Shown here piece by piece: positions 9,489 through 17,744 of a stretch of 64,000 nucleotides of DNA (position 1 is its first letter; each line of letters opens with the position of its first letter). Origin of the DNA: RUG695 sp050943135 (GTDB lineage Bacteria; Planctomycetota; Planctomycetia; Pirellulales; Thermoguttaceae). Under the pieces are notes generated by a model. It made no database searches and was not told where the DNA came from. It worked only from the letters and a program-made list of their open reading frames with translations. Both the position numbers and the translations under genes were made by a program. The DNA is taken from NCBI GenBank assembly GCA_050943135.1, contig JBMNOP010000014.1, positions 1-64,000 of the forward strand. Reading direction: 5' to 3'.

Positions 9489-10181
9489 ATGAAACAGCTT
9501 GCAGATATTTCTATTTTCAACGCCATCGCCGTTGTAAAGCCGGACAGAGACAGCAGAATCGGAGGGCTTAAGGATGCTGCTAAAGATGTTGGTATCCTTA
9601 GGTCTTCCTTTACCAACGTTGCCAGGTATCTTGACCGAGGCGATCTTAAGAGGTTTCTCGAAGAAGCAAACCGCATCGATGCTGTCAGAGAACGAGATGA
9701 ACCGGGGTGGATGAAGAACCAATATTTTAACCATCCCTACTTCAACAAAGAGTATAGAGACATGATGGTTGAACGACAAAAGGCCATCAACCTCTACCAC
9801 GCGAAGAAAAAAACACAGGACTATACTCACGATGGATACTGGAGTAATACGGTTCTCGGCATCGGAGCAACAAAACAACAAGCAGAAGCAGACGCTACAA
9901 TATGGAAGCACAAACGTGACATCTTCGTAAAAATGTTAGAAATAGCAAACGCAAGCAAAAACTTCACTCGGTGGTACACAGATGCATACAACTTCGTAAA
10001 CAGAATAGAACAAACAAACGCGAAAAATACAGATAACAGAAGTATCCCAGTATACAAAGAACTCAAAAAACTAAAAGCATTCAACAAACCATACATAACA
10101 AACCTGCTAGACCAGTACGTACAACACTCGGCATGGTTTCAAAATGCAATGAGAGAAGTGAAACAAAGCGTCGCCAAATAA
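9489..10181 (+). CDS. Unknown protein of the phage-tail-like block
   Basis: A 230-residue, charged, mostly helical protein without signal peptide or membrane segment, which I do not recognise. ATG 9489 is preceded by AAGGA ten bases upstream; the frame is also open from 9447, but without a comparable binding site. Aromatic and lysine content is high (NQYFNHPYFNKEYRDMM; WSNTVLGIGATKQQAEADA). Codon choice shifts to A/C-ending codons in the last third. Its position ahead of two chaperone-like genes and a tape-measure-like gene would fit a tail or connector protein, but that is context only. Confidence 0.6.
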   Translation: MKQLADISIFNAIAVVKPDRDSRIGGLKDAAKDVGILRSSFTNVARYLDRGDLKRFLEEANRIDAVRERDEPGWMKNQYFNHPYFNKEYRDMMVERQKAINLYHAKKKTQDYTHDGYWSNTVLGIGATKQQAEADATIWKHKRDIFVKMLEIANASKNFTRWYTDAYNFVNRIEQTNAKNTDNRSIPVYKELKKLKAFNKPYITNLLDQYVQHSAWFQNAMREVKQSVAK

Positions 10182-10220
10182 TACCCACGACACAAAGAAG
10201 GACGTGGGGTGTGACAAAGC

Positions 10221-10256
10221 CAACACGGTCCACACCTCTCGGTGTGGACCGTGTTG
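10221..10256 (+). terminator. Strong hairpin after the first gene of the block
   Basis: CAACACGGTCCACAC and its exact complement form a 15-bp stem with a 6-base loop. It lies 40 bases past the stop at 10181. There is no T-run after it, so it may be a processing or attenuation structure rather than a simple terminator. It shares the CCACACC/GGTGTGG core with the hairpin inside the next gene. Confidence 0.5.
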
Positions 10257-10360
10257 TCGCCTACGGCTACTCAAAGGCAACAAAAAGAAAAGCAAGAAAA
10301 CCAACAAAAACAGCAAAAACAAGAAAAACAGCAAACAACCTGATTTGACCAGTCAGTCTA

Positions 10361-10440
10361 CCCAGATCACAACCAAGCCATAGCCAGGCCACAACCAAGA
10401 CCACAACTAATATCACAACCAAGGCCACGACCAAGTCACG
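10361..10440 (+). repeat. 12-base imperfect tandem repeat
   Basis: Five to six units of about 12 bases resembling ACCAAGNCCACA lie directly before the ATG at 10455. The repeat is open in the same frame as that gene and would encode a Pro/Gln/Arg-rich stretch (RPQPRPQLISQPRPRPS). It has no obvious start codon, and the frame closes upstream at TGA 10341. Confidence 0.55.
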
Positions 10441-10454
10441 ATATACCGTCAACG

Positions 10455-11180
10455 ATGTATTTTCCCTATCCTCATGAAGCGGCTCTTGCTCAGATACCCG
10501 TTCCTTATCCCTACGAGGATGAGGTTCTGTGGGTGTATCCTCTGAGGATGAAGGACTGCCTGCAACTCGATATGTACATAAGAAGCATGTACATTAAAGA
10601 GTATGGGACAAAGGTAGCACTGATCCCGGAAGGAGATAGAGAAACATTTAAGAAAGAGTTTGGGGAAACAGTGGCCGCTCTGACCCACACCAGAGGTGTG
10701 GGGCAGAGCGTTTTGTGGTCATCACCTAGTGCTATGACATATTTGGTATTTTTGTTGTTACGTGGTGCTATGACGGAGGCTGCGATAGGTGATTTATTTT
10801 TTTCTATTGGTTTGAATCAGGGTGCCTTATTGGCTATTCATGAGATGCATAGATCTGTCTATATTGACCCTCCTTCACCTCCCAAGTTGGATGTTCCTGA
10901 GCGCAAGCCGAAGTATTCTTATACATCGTTGGAGCGTGTTGCTCAGATTTATCATTCTTTGGGTGAGAAGTATCACTGGACCTATGAACAGGTTTTGAAT
11001 CTTACGGATTACCAGGTATATTGGTACATGTATTTATTTCCGGGCGAGCGGGAACACATTGAAGAACTTTACAGTGTATCGCGTTCTGACACCAACGACT
11101 CGTCTCCTGTTGGTTCTGGCGTGATTCGTTTTAATAGTCCTGAGGACTATGAGAGATGGAAGGCAACGAGGAAGGGATAA
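10455..11180 (+). CDS. Tail-assembly-chaperone-like protein 1
   Basis: A 241-residue soluble protein. Residues 20-45 (WVYPLRMKDCLQLDMYIRSM) align by eye with the next gene (VRPLQMTDYKELDEWVRSEY), so the two look like tandem paralogues. Both contain a helical middle, and they lie before a very long coiled-coil gene. That arrangement is standard for phage tail assembly chaperones before the tape measure, but I see no definitive family motif. The gene has a change in base use at about 10700: A-rich before, T-ending codons after, with a strong hairpin at 10677-10709 at the junction. Fusion of two sources or a regulatory structure are possible explanations. Confidence 0.6.
   Translation: MYFPYPHEAALAQIPVPYPYEDEVLWVYPLRMKDCLQLDMYIRSMYIKEYGTKVALIPEGDRETFKKEFGETVAALTHTRGVGQSVLWSSPSAMTYLVFLLLRGAMTEAAIGDLFFSIGLNQGALLAIHEMHRSVYIDPPSPPKLDVPERKPKYSYTSLERVAQIYHSLGEKYHWTYEQVLNLTDYQVYWYMYLFPGEREHIEELYSVSRSDTNDSSPVGSGVIRFNSPEDYERWKATRKG
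10677..10709 (+). other. 15-bp hairpin inside a coding region
   Basis: GCTCTGACCCACACC pairs with GGTGTGGGGCAGAGC over a 3-base loop, with one mismatched pair, and is followed by GTTTTG. It sits within tail-chaperone-like gene 1 and coincides with the switch in codon use. It may act as an attenuator or frameshift stimulator. Confidence 0.5.
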
Positions 11181-11184
11181 TCGA

Positions 11185-11745
11185 ATGGCTAAGAAAACAT
11201 TGAAAAAGCCTTTTACTTTTAAGGACGGTACCACGATTTTGGTTCGTCCGCTTCAGATGACCGATTACAAGGAGCTTGATGAGTGGGTACGTTCCGAGTA
11301 CATGCGTAACGTGAGTTCTGCTTTGAAGGTTCTTGGGTCGGTGGAGAGGCAGACATTTCTGATGGCTGCTTTGGACCGGGTATCTTCTTTGACGTTTCAG
11401 TATGGTCTTGGGAGCGAGATCATCAACGGAAACGCTTTTGGGTTGTGTCGTCTGGCTTATCAGCTTATTGACAACCCACCGTTTACGTTTGAGGGATTTG
11501 TTGAAAAACTGTTCCCAGGGATGATCTTTTCCGAAGAAGGAATACAGACCGTGGTCACCATCTCCAATATGGTGTACGAAGACGCAGGAGTGGCCGTGGA
11601 TAGAGATAAGTCCGGAAAAATAAAAATGAAAAAACCACCAATCCAAGAAGATATCGGAAAGGTGATGAAGGAACTCAACGAAAAAGAAGAAGATGAGGAC
11701 GAAGACGAAATCGTCGGAGTAGAACACGAGGAGATGATCGACTGA
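11185..11745 (+). CDS. Tail-assembly-chaperone-like protein 2
   Basis: A 186-residue protein starting at ATG 11185, four bases after the previous stop, with GAAGGGA about eight bases upstream. The N-terminal 60 residues resemble the preceding protein. The C-terminus is very acidic (EKEEDEDEDEIVG), and just before it lies a lysine/proline segment. Lack of signal peptide and membrane helices suggests a cytosolic chaperone or scaffold. Its overlap with the 62-residue gene (TGATG) indicates translational coupling. Codons change from T-ending to A/C-ending at about 11500. The tail-chaperone assignment rests on order and paralogy. Confidence 0.6.
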   Translation: MAKKTLKKPFTFKDGTTILVRPLQMTDYKELDEWVRSEYMRNVSSALKVLGSVERQTFLMAALDRVSSLTFQYGLGSEIINGNAFGLCRLAYQLIDNPPFTFEGFVEKLFPGMIFSEEGIQTVVTISNMVYEDAGVAVDRDKSGKIKMKKPPIQEDIGKVMKELNEKEEDEDEDEIVGVEHEEMID

Positions 11746-11933
11746 TGTGCATATTTAGATTCAAAAAAAAGAATGACAAAAACAAAAGAGATATCAAAAA
11801 GGGTGTCAGACGAGCAGTCGCAAAAACAGACAGAGGAAATCTATACCTAATGCGGGAAAGATATATCACCCAAGAAGATATAGAAAAACTAAGAAAAAGA
11901 AATCTTGCCCACGACTTCACAAAATCAAAGTAA
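11745..11933 (+). CDS. Small basic protein of the phage-tail-like block
   Basis: A 62-residue protein rich in lysine and arginine (FRFKKKNDKNKRDIKKGVRR). Its ATG shares one base with the preceding stop, and GAGGAG lies twelve bases upstream. There is no known motif. In tail modules a short frame between chaperone and tape measure is common, sometimes made by frameshifting from the first. Here it begins cleanly with its own ATG, so independent translation is more likely. Confidence 0.6.
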   Translation: MCIFRFKKKNDKNKRDIKKGVRRAVAKTDRGNLYLMRERYITQEDIEKLRKRNLAHDFTKSK

Positions 11934-11971
11934 GATACGGTACCTGTGTCGGAACAGTTCATGACAGGTTC

Positions 11972-12301
11972 TCATAAACCAAGATCATACGACAGGCCTT
12001 CAAAAACAACGTACAGCATGTATAACATGGCTCCAAGAAATATTAGAAATATTATTAGGCCGATTGTTTTTCCTATTTGTTTTAACGCATGTAATGTTTC
12101 TTTTGTTGCGTCTTCTCTGGTAAGATAAATATAGACGAGACCAACAAAAAATGTCATATAAGTTACGACGAGAAGGACGTGTCCTGCCATTGCGTACGGT
12201 CCGCATATCTTGTATAGGGCAACACAGCACGCTGACAAGACCATGCACAAAAGCAGGAGACCGTCCATGGTAATTAGTTTTTTCTTGCTTGTTGTTTCCA
12301 T
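11972..12301 (-). CDS. Small three-helix membrane protein, opposite strand
   Basis: A 109-residue protein with three hydrophobic segments, roughly residues 11-30, 37-58 and 77-98, and a charged loop (TREDATKETLHALKQIGK) before the last. AGAAGGA lies seven bases before the ATG. It faces against all other genes of the block and ends 39 bases from the 62-residue gene. I do not recognise the family. A holin or an accessory membrane protein is conceivable from size and context, but no motif supports either. Confidence 0.6.
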   Translation of the reverse strand: METTSKKKLITMDGLLLLCMVLSACCVALYKICGPYAMAGHVLLVVTYMTFFVGLVYIYLTREDATKETLHALKQIGKTIGLIIFLIFLGAMLYMLYVVFEGLSYDLGL

Positions 12302-12387
12302 TGTTGTTTCCTTCTGATTAATAAAAACCCCATATCAAATGTAGTTTATACATATAACCCGGTTTTGTCAACTGTTCTGGAGAAAAA

Positions 12388-15300
12388 ATGTCTAGTGCCA
12401 ACGTAAGCAGACAGCAAGGTCTTAGAGAGCTTCAAGAGGTCTTATGGCAGATATCAATGCTTGGAGACAAAATGGGTCTCCAAGAAGTCATCCAACCTAT
12501 GACCCAACTTGTTTCTGCGATTAATGCCGTTACTACAGCTCTTGCAGTACTTATTCCTGTTATTAGGGCCAATACCTTAGCACATTCAATTAAAGCTGCG
12601 GGGGACAAGACGCAGAACGTTGGCAATCTAATAAGTCAGTTTGGTATTCGTCTGGGTAGTCCAAAGGGCATAAAAGGAGTACCTGGTAAGATTGCTGGGA
12701 CGGTGCCCCGGGTAGCGGGAAAAGCAGTTTCCGGTGTTGGTCGAGCTGCAGCTGGCATTGGAGCAGGGGCTGGTGCTCTGGGGACCGTCGGCACTTTAGG
12801 TGTAGGAGCGCTTATTGCTGGTGGGCTTTATGCAGCAAAGGAGTGGCATGAAAGCGCTAACAGGCGCAGAGAAGAGGGCAGGAAGAGCACTCTTGAGGAG
12901 AGTGGTTTCAGGTCTGGGATGGCCACGACACGGACAGCCCAGAGGTACGAAGAGAGTACACTGGCTATAAAGCAGCTCATAGCATTTGATCAGAAACGTG
13001 CGGAAAATGCTCGCGCTTTGTTCTTACAGAAATCAAAAAGCGTAGGCATGGAGCTGGAGTATCAAAAGAAACTTTTTGCTATTGACGAACAGCGCTTGAA
13101 GGCCGCTCAGTCTATTGAGATGCTTCAGGCTAAGGGAAGACAATCTGAAAAAAGTGTCGCCAACATTTTGGATCGTACTCGTAAAAGAGGAGAAGCACAG
13201 GATTCTGCCACAATAACCAGGAAATGGTATCGGAGCGACTATGCGCGAGACGAATATGGGAGGGATGTCGATAAGAGTGTTTTGAAGGCTACTGGTTTAG
13301 GCAACATGTTCTATTCCAAGGAAAACACAAACAAAGACTTCCAGATGTTCCAAAAAATGGCGGGGGATATCCGTAAAGCCATTGAGGCTGGGTTTGCCGA
13401 ATCGCTGAAACAATCCAGAGTCGTCAACGAGGCAATGCTGGAGAAACTCAAGGCTCTTTCTTCGGATGGATTGTCTGCGGGGTTGTTAGATAGACAGGAT
13501 GCGTTTCAGAAAAAGTTCGCCGCCCACCAGGAAAAAATGGCGTCGTCGCAAGACGAGTTGGCATACAGTCGTTTAATGAGCATGTCTACCCAGCAAGCTT
13601 TAGATGCCGGTTTGATGCAGAAAACAGCCAAGGGGGGATATACCTTTATCGGTGCCGACGGAAGACAGCGGGTGGTAGAAGCAAAGGGAAAACTGTCTGC
13701 CGACGACCGAATGAAGCAGCTTCGGGAAAGTTACGGGGACGACGCACGCATTGAGAAACTAAAGCAAGACGACATAGCACTTAGACGTGAACTGTATGAG
13801 GGCAGTGCAGAAGTAAATCGTCGTGGCGTACTAACCAGCGCTGCTTCGGAACGGATCAAGGATGTGGTCGGACAGCGACAAAAGATTTCAGAGCAACAAC
13901 GGGAAAAGTATATTTCCCACACCGCCGAGACTATTGGGATGTTTGACTCAAGCAGAGGGTCTGTTGAGCGGCTTAGAAGGAAAAGAACAGACGAGTCGGC
14001 CCAGGAACAGTACCTTCTTATGTTTCAGCACGACGCTGCAAAGACTCAGAAAATCAAAGAAGATTTTGCCGAAAGAAATGCCGTAAAAGATGCTCGCGAC
14101 AAAGTAGCGGAAAAGTTTGGTGACGAGAAACGCGAGTTGGCAAACAGAATCCGTCTGGAAACAGCAAAAAGAGAACAAGAAAAAATGCTTGCTTTTTCAG
14201 ACAGCATGAGACGCAGTGCGGAGGCAATCCACCAGGCTTCTCTCGGAATAAAGGAAAGCCAAGCGGAGCTTTCTCGTAAGATAAACAGATTCCAGTTGGA
14301 TTTTGAGTTGGCTAACCTAGACACCTATGGAAAGACGGCCTGGGAAACCAGTAAGGCTATTACTAAATCAGATTATGATGCCCAACACGCAAAGAATCTT
14401 TCCCAGATAAACCAAGAAGCCGTTGTAAGGGAGACCATGGAAACGGTACAGCTTGATACCGAAAAAACCCAAGAGACGGAAAACCTCAAAAAACAACAAA
14501 TGGAGGAAAGACACGCACTCGAAAAACGTCAAGTCAAAGAACGAATGGAACTGGAAAAACAGCTTATCGATGCTCAACTGGAGTACAGAAAAGCAGAGAT
14601 TCGTTATGAATATGAATATAGACGACAACTTGACGAAGCCTATAACAAAGCACGGCGTGATTCTCAGGACGTTTGGGTAAAAGATGTCTCGGACGAGGAA
14701 GTTGCCGAAATATTTGGTGAGGGAAAGACCCTGAAAAATCTGACTGCGGATCAGCGCGAACAACTGGCAGAATTAAAAAGAGCAGAGGCGGAAAGTGCCC
14801 AAGAGATGTCGGCGGATAACTATAAAGGACTTATGGCAAAGTACGGCCTTGAGGGAGAAGGAAAAGAACAGGCGATGGAGGGTCTTCAAAACATAATTAA
14901 AGAGTCTGACAAAGCTCAAGAAGCGTTGAAAAAACCATTGGACATGGAAGTTCTTGACAGAAAGACAAAAAAGAGAGTTTATGCGGACATTCGTGACAAG
15001 GTGGCAGCCAGCGGGTTAGAGGGGGAAGAAGCGGCAGAAATGACCAAAAGAGAAAGAGAAAAAGCAGAAAGAAACTGGGATGCAGAGCTAGCAAAACAAG
15101 CAGAAATAGAACTTGGAGTCAAAGGACTTGCTTACAGCAAAGACGAAGGGTTTACCGTTAGTGAAGAGTCGTTGAAAAGGTCTGGAGAAGCCAAGACCAC
15201 GCTGGAAGCATTGAACAAGCAATCCGATCTTATCAGCAGGCTTGAAGATGCAAGCAACATTGCAAAACAAGTAGAAGAAAATCTACAAAACCAGATTTCG

Positions 15301-15930
15301 GAAATAGAGCAGTCCGCTGCAAAAACAACCGGTTTTGACGAAGTCAAAGAGCGGCTGGTCGGAGGCAAAGAGCAAATCGAACAGCAGAAAACCGAGCAGC
15401 AAATAGAAACGGAACAACAAAGAAGCATGCAAGAGGACGTGACAAGAAGCACAGAAACCCGCTATAAGATGAGAGAAGCAGAAGAAAAAAGTGCCCGTAC
15501 CATCGATAAAGAAGATGCCATGGCACAAGCAGAACTCGAAAATGCCCGGACTCAGGCTCTAAGTAATATGTTCATCGAAAACCGTGCCAGAAACGACCGC
15601 TTTATGGCAGAACAGGCCGGTATCTATAGTCAGGGACAAATCGCCCAACAAAACCTCCGAACAGATACCCTGGTCTCCGCAATGCAGCAAGGAGGCGGCG
15701 GATATACGAATACCATGATCAAATATGGTATCCAGTCCCAGTACGAAACAATAAAAAATGAAATGGCGGCTAGACATAAAGCAGAAACAGAACAACTCGA
15801 ATCCAGAGGAAACGTGACAGAATATGAACGCCAAGAACTCAAAAATAGACAAGAGCAAGAAGCAGCGTCTCTCGATAACCAAAAGAAACTGAAAGATATG
15901 ATGGCAGACCGTATGCTCCGTATCGTTTAG
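12388..15930 (+). CDS. Tape-measure-like giant coiled-coil protein
   Basis: A 1180-residue protein with GGAG eight bases before ATG 12388. Residues 1-60 are helical; a Gly/Ala-rich hydrophobic stretch follows at about 105-150 (AAAGIGAGAGALGTVGTLGV), and the rest is long charged coiled coil rich in E, K, Q and R, with clusters such as KQVKERMELEKQLIDAQLEY. A membrane-like segment plus long coiled coil directly after chaperone-like genes is the profile of phage or phage-like tail tape measure proteins. No lysozyme or peptidase domain is visible. The last codons (from about 15917) lie in the 129-bp repeat shared with 22151-22279, so the C-terminal tail comes from the IS leader. Confidence 0.65.
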   Translation: MSSANVSRQQGLRELQEVLWQISMLGDKMGLQEVIQPMTQLVSAINAVTTALAVLIPVIRANTLAHSIKAAGDKTQNVGNLISQFGIRLGSPKGIKGVPGKIAGTVPRVAGKAVSGVGRAAAGIGAGAGALGTVGTLGVGALIAGGLYAAKEWHESANRRREEGRKSTLEESGFRSGMATTRTAQRYEESTLAIKQLIAFDQKRAENARALFLQKSKSVGMELEYQKKLFAIDEQRLKAAQSIEMLQAKGRQSEKSVANILDRTRKRGEAQDSATITRKWYRSDYARDEYGRDVDKSVLKATGLGNMFYSKENTNKDFQMFQKMAGDIRKAIEAGFAESLKQSRVVNEAMLEKLKALSSDGLSAGLLDRQDAFQKKFAAHQEKMASSQDELAYSRLMSMSTQQALDAGLMQKTAKGGYTFIGADGRQRVVEAKGKLSADDRMKQLRESYGDDARIEKLKQDDIALRRELYEGSAEVNRRGVLTSAASERIKDVVGQRQKISEQQREKYISHTAETIGMFDSSRGSVERLRRKRTDESAQEQYLLMFQHDAAKTQKIKEDFAERNAVKDARDKVAEKFGDEKRELANRIRLETAKREQEKMLAFSDSMRRSAEAIHQASLGIKESQAELSRKINRFQLDFELANLDTYGKTAWETSKAITKSDYDAQHAKNLSQINQEAVVRETMETVQLDTEKTQETENLKKQQMEERHALEKRQVKERMELEKQLIDAQLEYRKAEIRYEYEYRRQLDEAYNKARRDSQDVWVKDVSDEEVAEIFGEGKTLKNLTADQREQLAELKRAEAESAQEMSADNYKGLMAKYGLEGEGKEQAMEGLQNIIKESDKAQEALKKPLDMEVLDRKTKKRVYADIRDKVAASGLEGEEAAEMTKREREKAERNWDAELAKQAEIELGVKGLAYSKDEGFTVSEESLKRSGEAKTTLEALNKQSDLISRLEDASNIAKQVEENLQNQISEIEQSAAKTTGFDEVKERLVGGKEQIEQQKTEQQIETEQQRSMQEDVTRSTETRYKMREAEEKSARTIDKEDAMAQAELENARTQALSNMFIENRARNDRFMAEQAGIYSQGQIAQQNLRTDTLVSAMQQGGGGYTNTMIKYGIQSQYETIKNEMAARHKAETEQLESRGNVTEYERQELKNRQEQEAASLDNQKKLKDMMADRMLRIV

Positions 15931-16045
15931 ACCGGCTACCTCGCTTTTCCCCTTATTTTCGAAGGAAACATTGTAATTTAAGCATGGGTCTGAAAGGTTT
16001 CAACGCTGAATAGTTACGGGATCAAGGTGAATTTTCAGAGTCGAC
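15917..16045. repeat. Inverted repeat B, copy 1 (129 bp)
   Basis: It is nearly identical to the reverse complement of 22151-22279; I see roughly seven differences. It begins in the last codons of the tape-measure-like gene and ends at GAGTCGAC. It probably represents the outer end of the IS upstream of its transposase. Confidence 0.85.
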
Positions 16046-16070
16046 CACCTAGCGTTTATTATGATTGCGC

Positions 16071-16350
16071 TTAGGCGGTCGTGAAACCACTTCTAAATAT
16101 TCGTCCGAGTCCGACCAGACGAATTTCGCTGATGGTTACCACACCCAAAAACCTCCGATTCGGATAACCGCGACGATCCCGAATCTGCCCCTGCACCTGG
16201 AAGAGTCCCGGTATTTCCGACCGCGTCTGGGGCAGAGTCTCAGGGGGATCGGAAATCCGAATGGGGTCTCTTCCGAGGCCCAAGGCATTGCTCGAATCGG
16301 ACGCCATGCACGAACCCGAAACATCGACGGGAGGTACTTCGCCTTCCGAG
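16071..16350 (-). pseudogene. Possible gene remnant next to repeat B
   Basis: On the minus strand a frame reading SEGEVPPVDVSGSCMASD and later IPGLFQVQGQIRDRRGYPN looks protein-like. It opens after a stop near 16345-16350 and ends at 16071. Flanking frames contain stops, and the other end of any original gene is missing. It follows the DUF1559 gene on the same strand, where planctomycetes often carry a small lipoprotein gene, but I cannot assign it. The region 16046-16414 otherwise shows nothing. Confidence 0.3.
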
Positions 16351-16414
16351 GGCTTTCACCCTCAACCTGCAACGAGTAGCGTAGTCGGCCCGCCTGACGT
16401 TGTCGGTGGGACAA

Positions 16415-17386
16415 TCAATCGCTTCCGGCGCGGGTGATCAGCGCGGCGAGTTCATCAAGATCAAATTGCTCGCTCAAGAACCGGACACTCCCGTCACAGA
16501 TCAGCGCATGGGCACCCCCTGGGTGCTGACTTCTGAAGTCATACTGATAGTCGGCGCAATCGCATGTTTTAGAATAGTCCCAGTTTGGATCGATCCAGTA
16601 CCAGCTTCCCTTCTGAAAGTGTTCACAGCGCGGACGGAAGTTGATCTCTCGAGCGTTTTTTCGGAAGAGGTTCGTTCCCATCAACCAACTGCCGTTGTCG
16701 TACGTTTTGGGGGTTGCCGTTTCGTACGACGAGGATTCGGCGAGCATGAGTGTGTTCGAAAGGCCATCCCGGATATCGGCGGCACTGACCGCTCTAGTAA
16801 GAAGGAGAACCCCCAGCTCGTCGTTTTGCAGAGAGTATCCGTCCGATTTAACGGCTTTTCCTTTTTCACTGATCTTTTCAGTAACCACCCCAGCGTAGTG
16901 CGAGGGAGCAAGCTCCAGTTTATCGATCGCATATCCTTTGTCAGGGTTGTAGTACTCGACTTCCCGTACCTCGCGATCTCGATCGGTGGGACAGATGTAG
17001 ATCGGCAGGATGCTCTGGCCCGCCTTAATATTCTTTTCAGTATAAGCCTTTTCGTTAAAATCGCATAAATTCTGTACCGCGGTTTCTTCGCAGAAGGGGA
17101 GAATCAATGCTCCCCAACCGAAATAGTTCCCTTTGTCGGTGCCGTCGGGGCGAATATCCGAAATTCTGCCTGGTGGAAAGGTGTCGAAGGCGGAATGATA
17201 GGCATGAAATGCGATACCGATCTGTCTGAGATTTCCCGAACATTTCATACGGCGCGCCGCTTCGCGTGCGGCCTGTACCGCGGGGAGTAAAAGACCAATG
17301 AGGATACCGATGATCGCAATCACTACCAGCAGTTCGACCAGCGTGAACCCGCGTCGGTACCTTCGAGAAGAATGTTTCCTGAACAT
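16415..17386 (-). CDS. DUF1559 protein with type IV prepilin-like N-terminus
   Basis: A 323-residue protein. ATG 17386 is preceded by AAGGAGG seven bases upstream, which rules out the longer frame to 17494. The N-terminus (RRGFTLVELLVVIAIIGILI) is the prepilin cleavage/methylation site with its hydrophobic helix at residues 12-34, followed by LLPAVQAAREAARRMKC. The C-terminus has the H-x-G-G-x-x-x-x-x-x-x-DGSVRFLS signature of DUF1559. Such proteins occur in dozens to hundreds of copies per planctomycete genome; they are presumed pilin-like or secretion-pseudopilin-like surface proteins. This copy stands alone, 358 bases after ruvB. Confidence 0.92.
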   Translation of the reverse strand: MFRKHSSRRYRRGFTLVELLVVIAIIGILIGLLLPAVQAAREAARRMKCSGNLRQIGIAFHAYHSAFDTFPPGRISDIRPDGTDKGNYFGWGALILPFCEETAVQNLCDFNEKAYTEKNIKAGQSILPIYICPTDRDREVREVEYYNPDKGYAIDKLELAPSHYAGVVTEKISEKGKAVKSDGYSLQNDELGVLLLTRAVSAADIRDGLSNTLMLAESSSYETATPKTYDNGSWLMGTNLFRKNAREINFRPRCEHFQKGSWYWIDPNWDYSKTCDCADYQYDFRSQHPGGAHALICDGSVRFLSEQFDLDELAALITRAGSD

Positions 17387-17744
17387 GGAAACGCCTCCTT
17401 TCCAGACCAATAAAACTCGTCCGAAAGGCGGTTGAGCATGCGGGGGACGTGCCCGGTCGAAAAAGACCGTCCTCCGCGGTTTTTTTCGGCACAAACAAGA
17501 AATCGGTAGGTCTTCTGACTCCGGACAACCTCTTCCGGTCTTCTCAAAGCGTCGGCTTCAATGACATACAGAGGGAAGAGATTCTTCGTGTCCGATACAG
17601 CGGCGGGGACCGTCCCGGCATCACACCGGGTTCCCTTGCTCCGACTTCCTCAACAGCAGTGATGGGCTTATGATACTCCCGATTGTTCGACTGTCAAGGA
17701 GAAGGCCCCACCCGAGTGAGTGGAGCTGCGGCGCTCCAGAATGT
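17387..17744. other. Gap between ruvB and the DUF1559 gene
   Basis: It contains the ribosome binding site of the DUF1559 gene at 17394-17400. The short plus-strand frame at 17449-17673 has no supporting features. I see no convincing promoter or terminator. Confidence 0.4.

Larger units (their letters stand above)
9431..15916. mobile_element. 6.5-kb phage-tail-like block inside an IS copy
   Basis: The block lies between two sequences that sit about 10 bases apart in the second IS copy (22280-22289). It is AT-richer than its surroundings and uses different codons. It holds six candidate genes: an unknown protein, two related tail-assembly-chaperone-like proteins, a 62-residue protein, a membrane protein on the opposite strand, and a 1180-residue tape-measure-like protein. 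No capsid, portal, terminase, integrase or lysis genes are present. It could be a captured prophage remnant or passenger cargo of the IS. Confidence 0.6.

Noticed and set aside
10133..10348. 71-residue Lys-rich frame in the phage-tail-like block
   Set aside because: It starts inside the preceding gene and crosses the strong hairpin. It was kept only as part of a recoding idea, not as a gene.
10361..10440. CRISPR-like repeat
   Set aside because: The unit is only 12 bases without spacers, so it is a simple tandem repeat.
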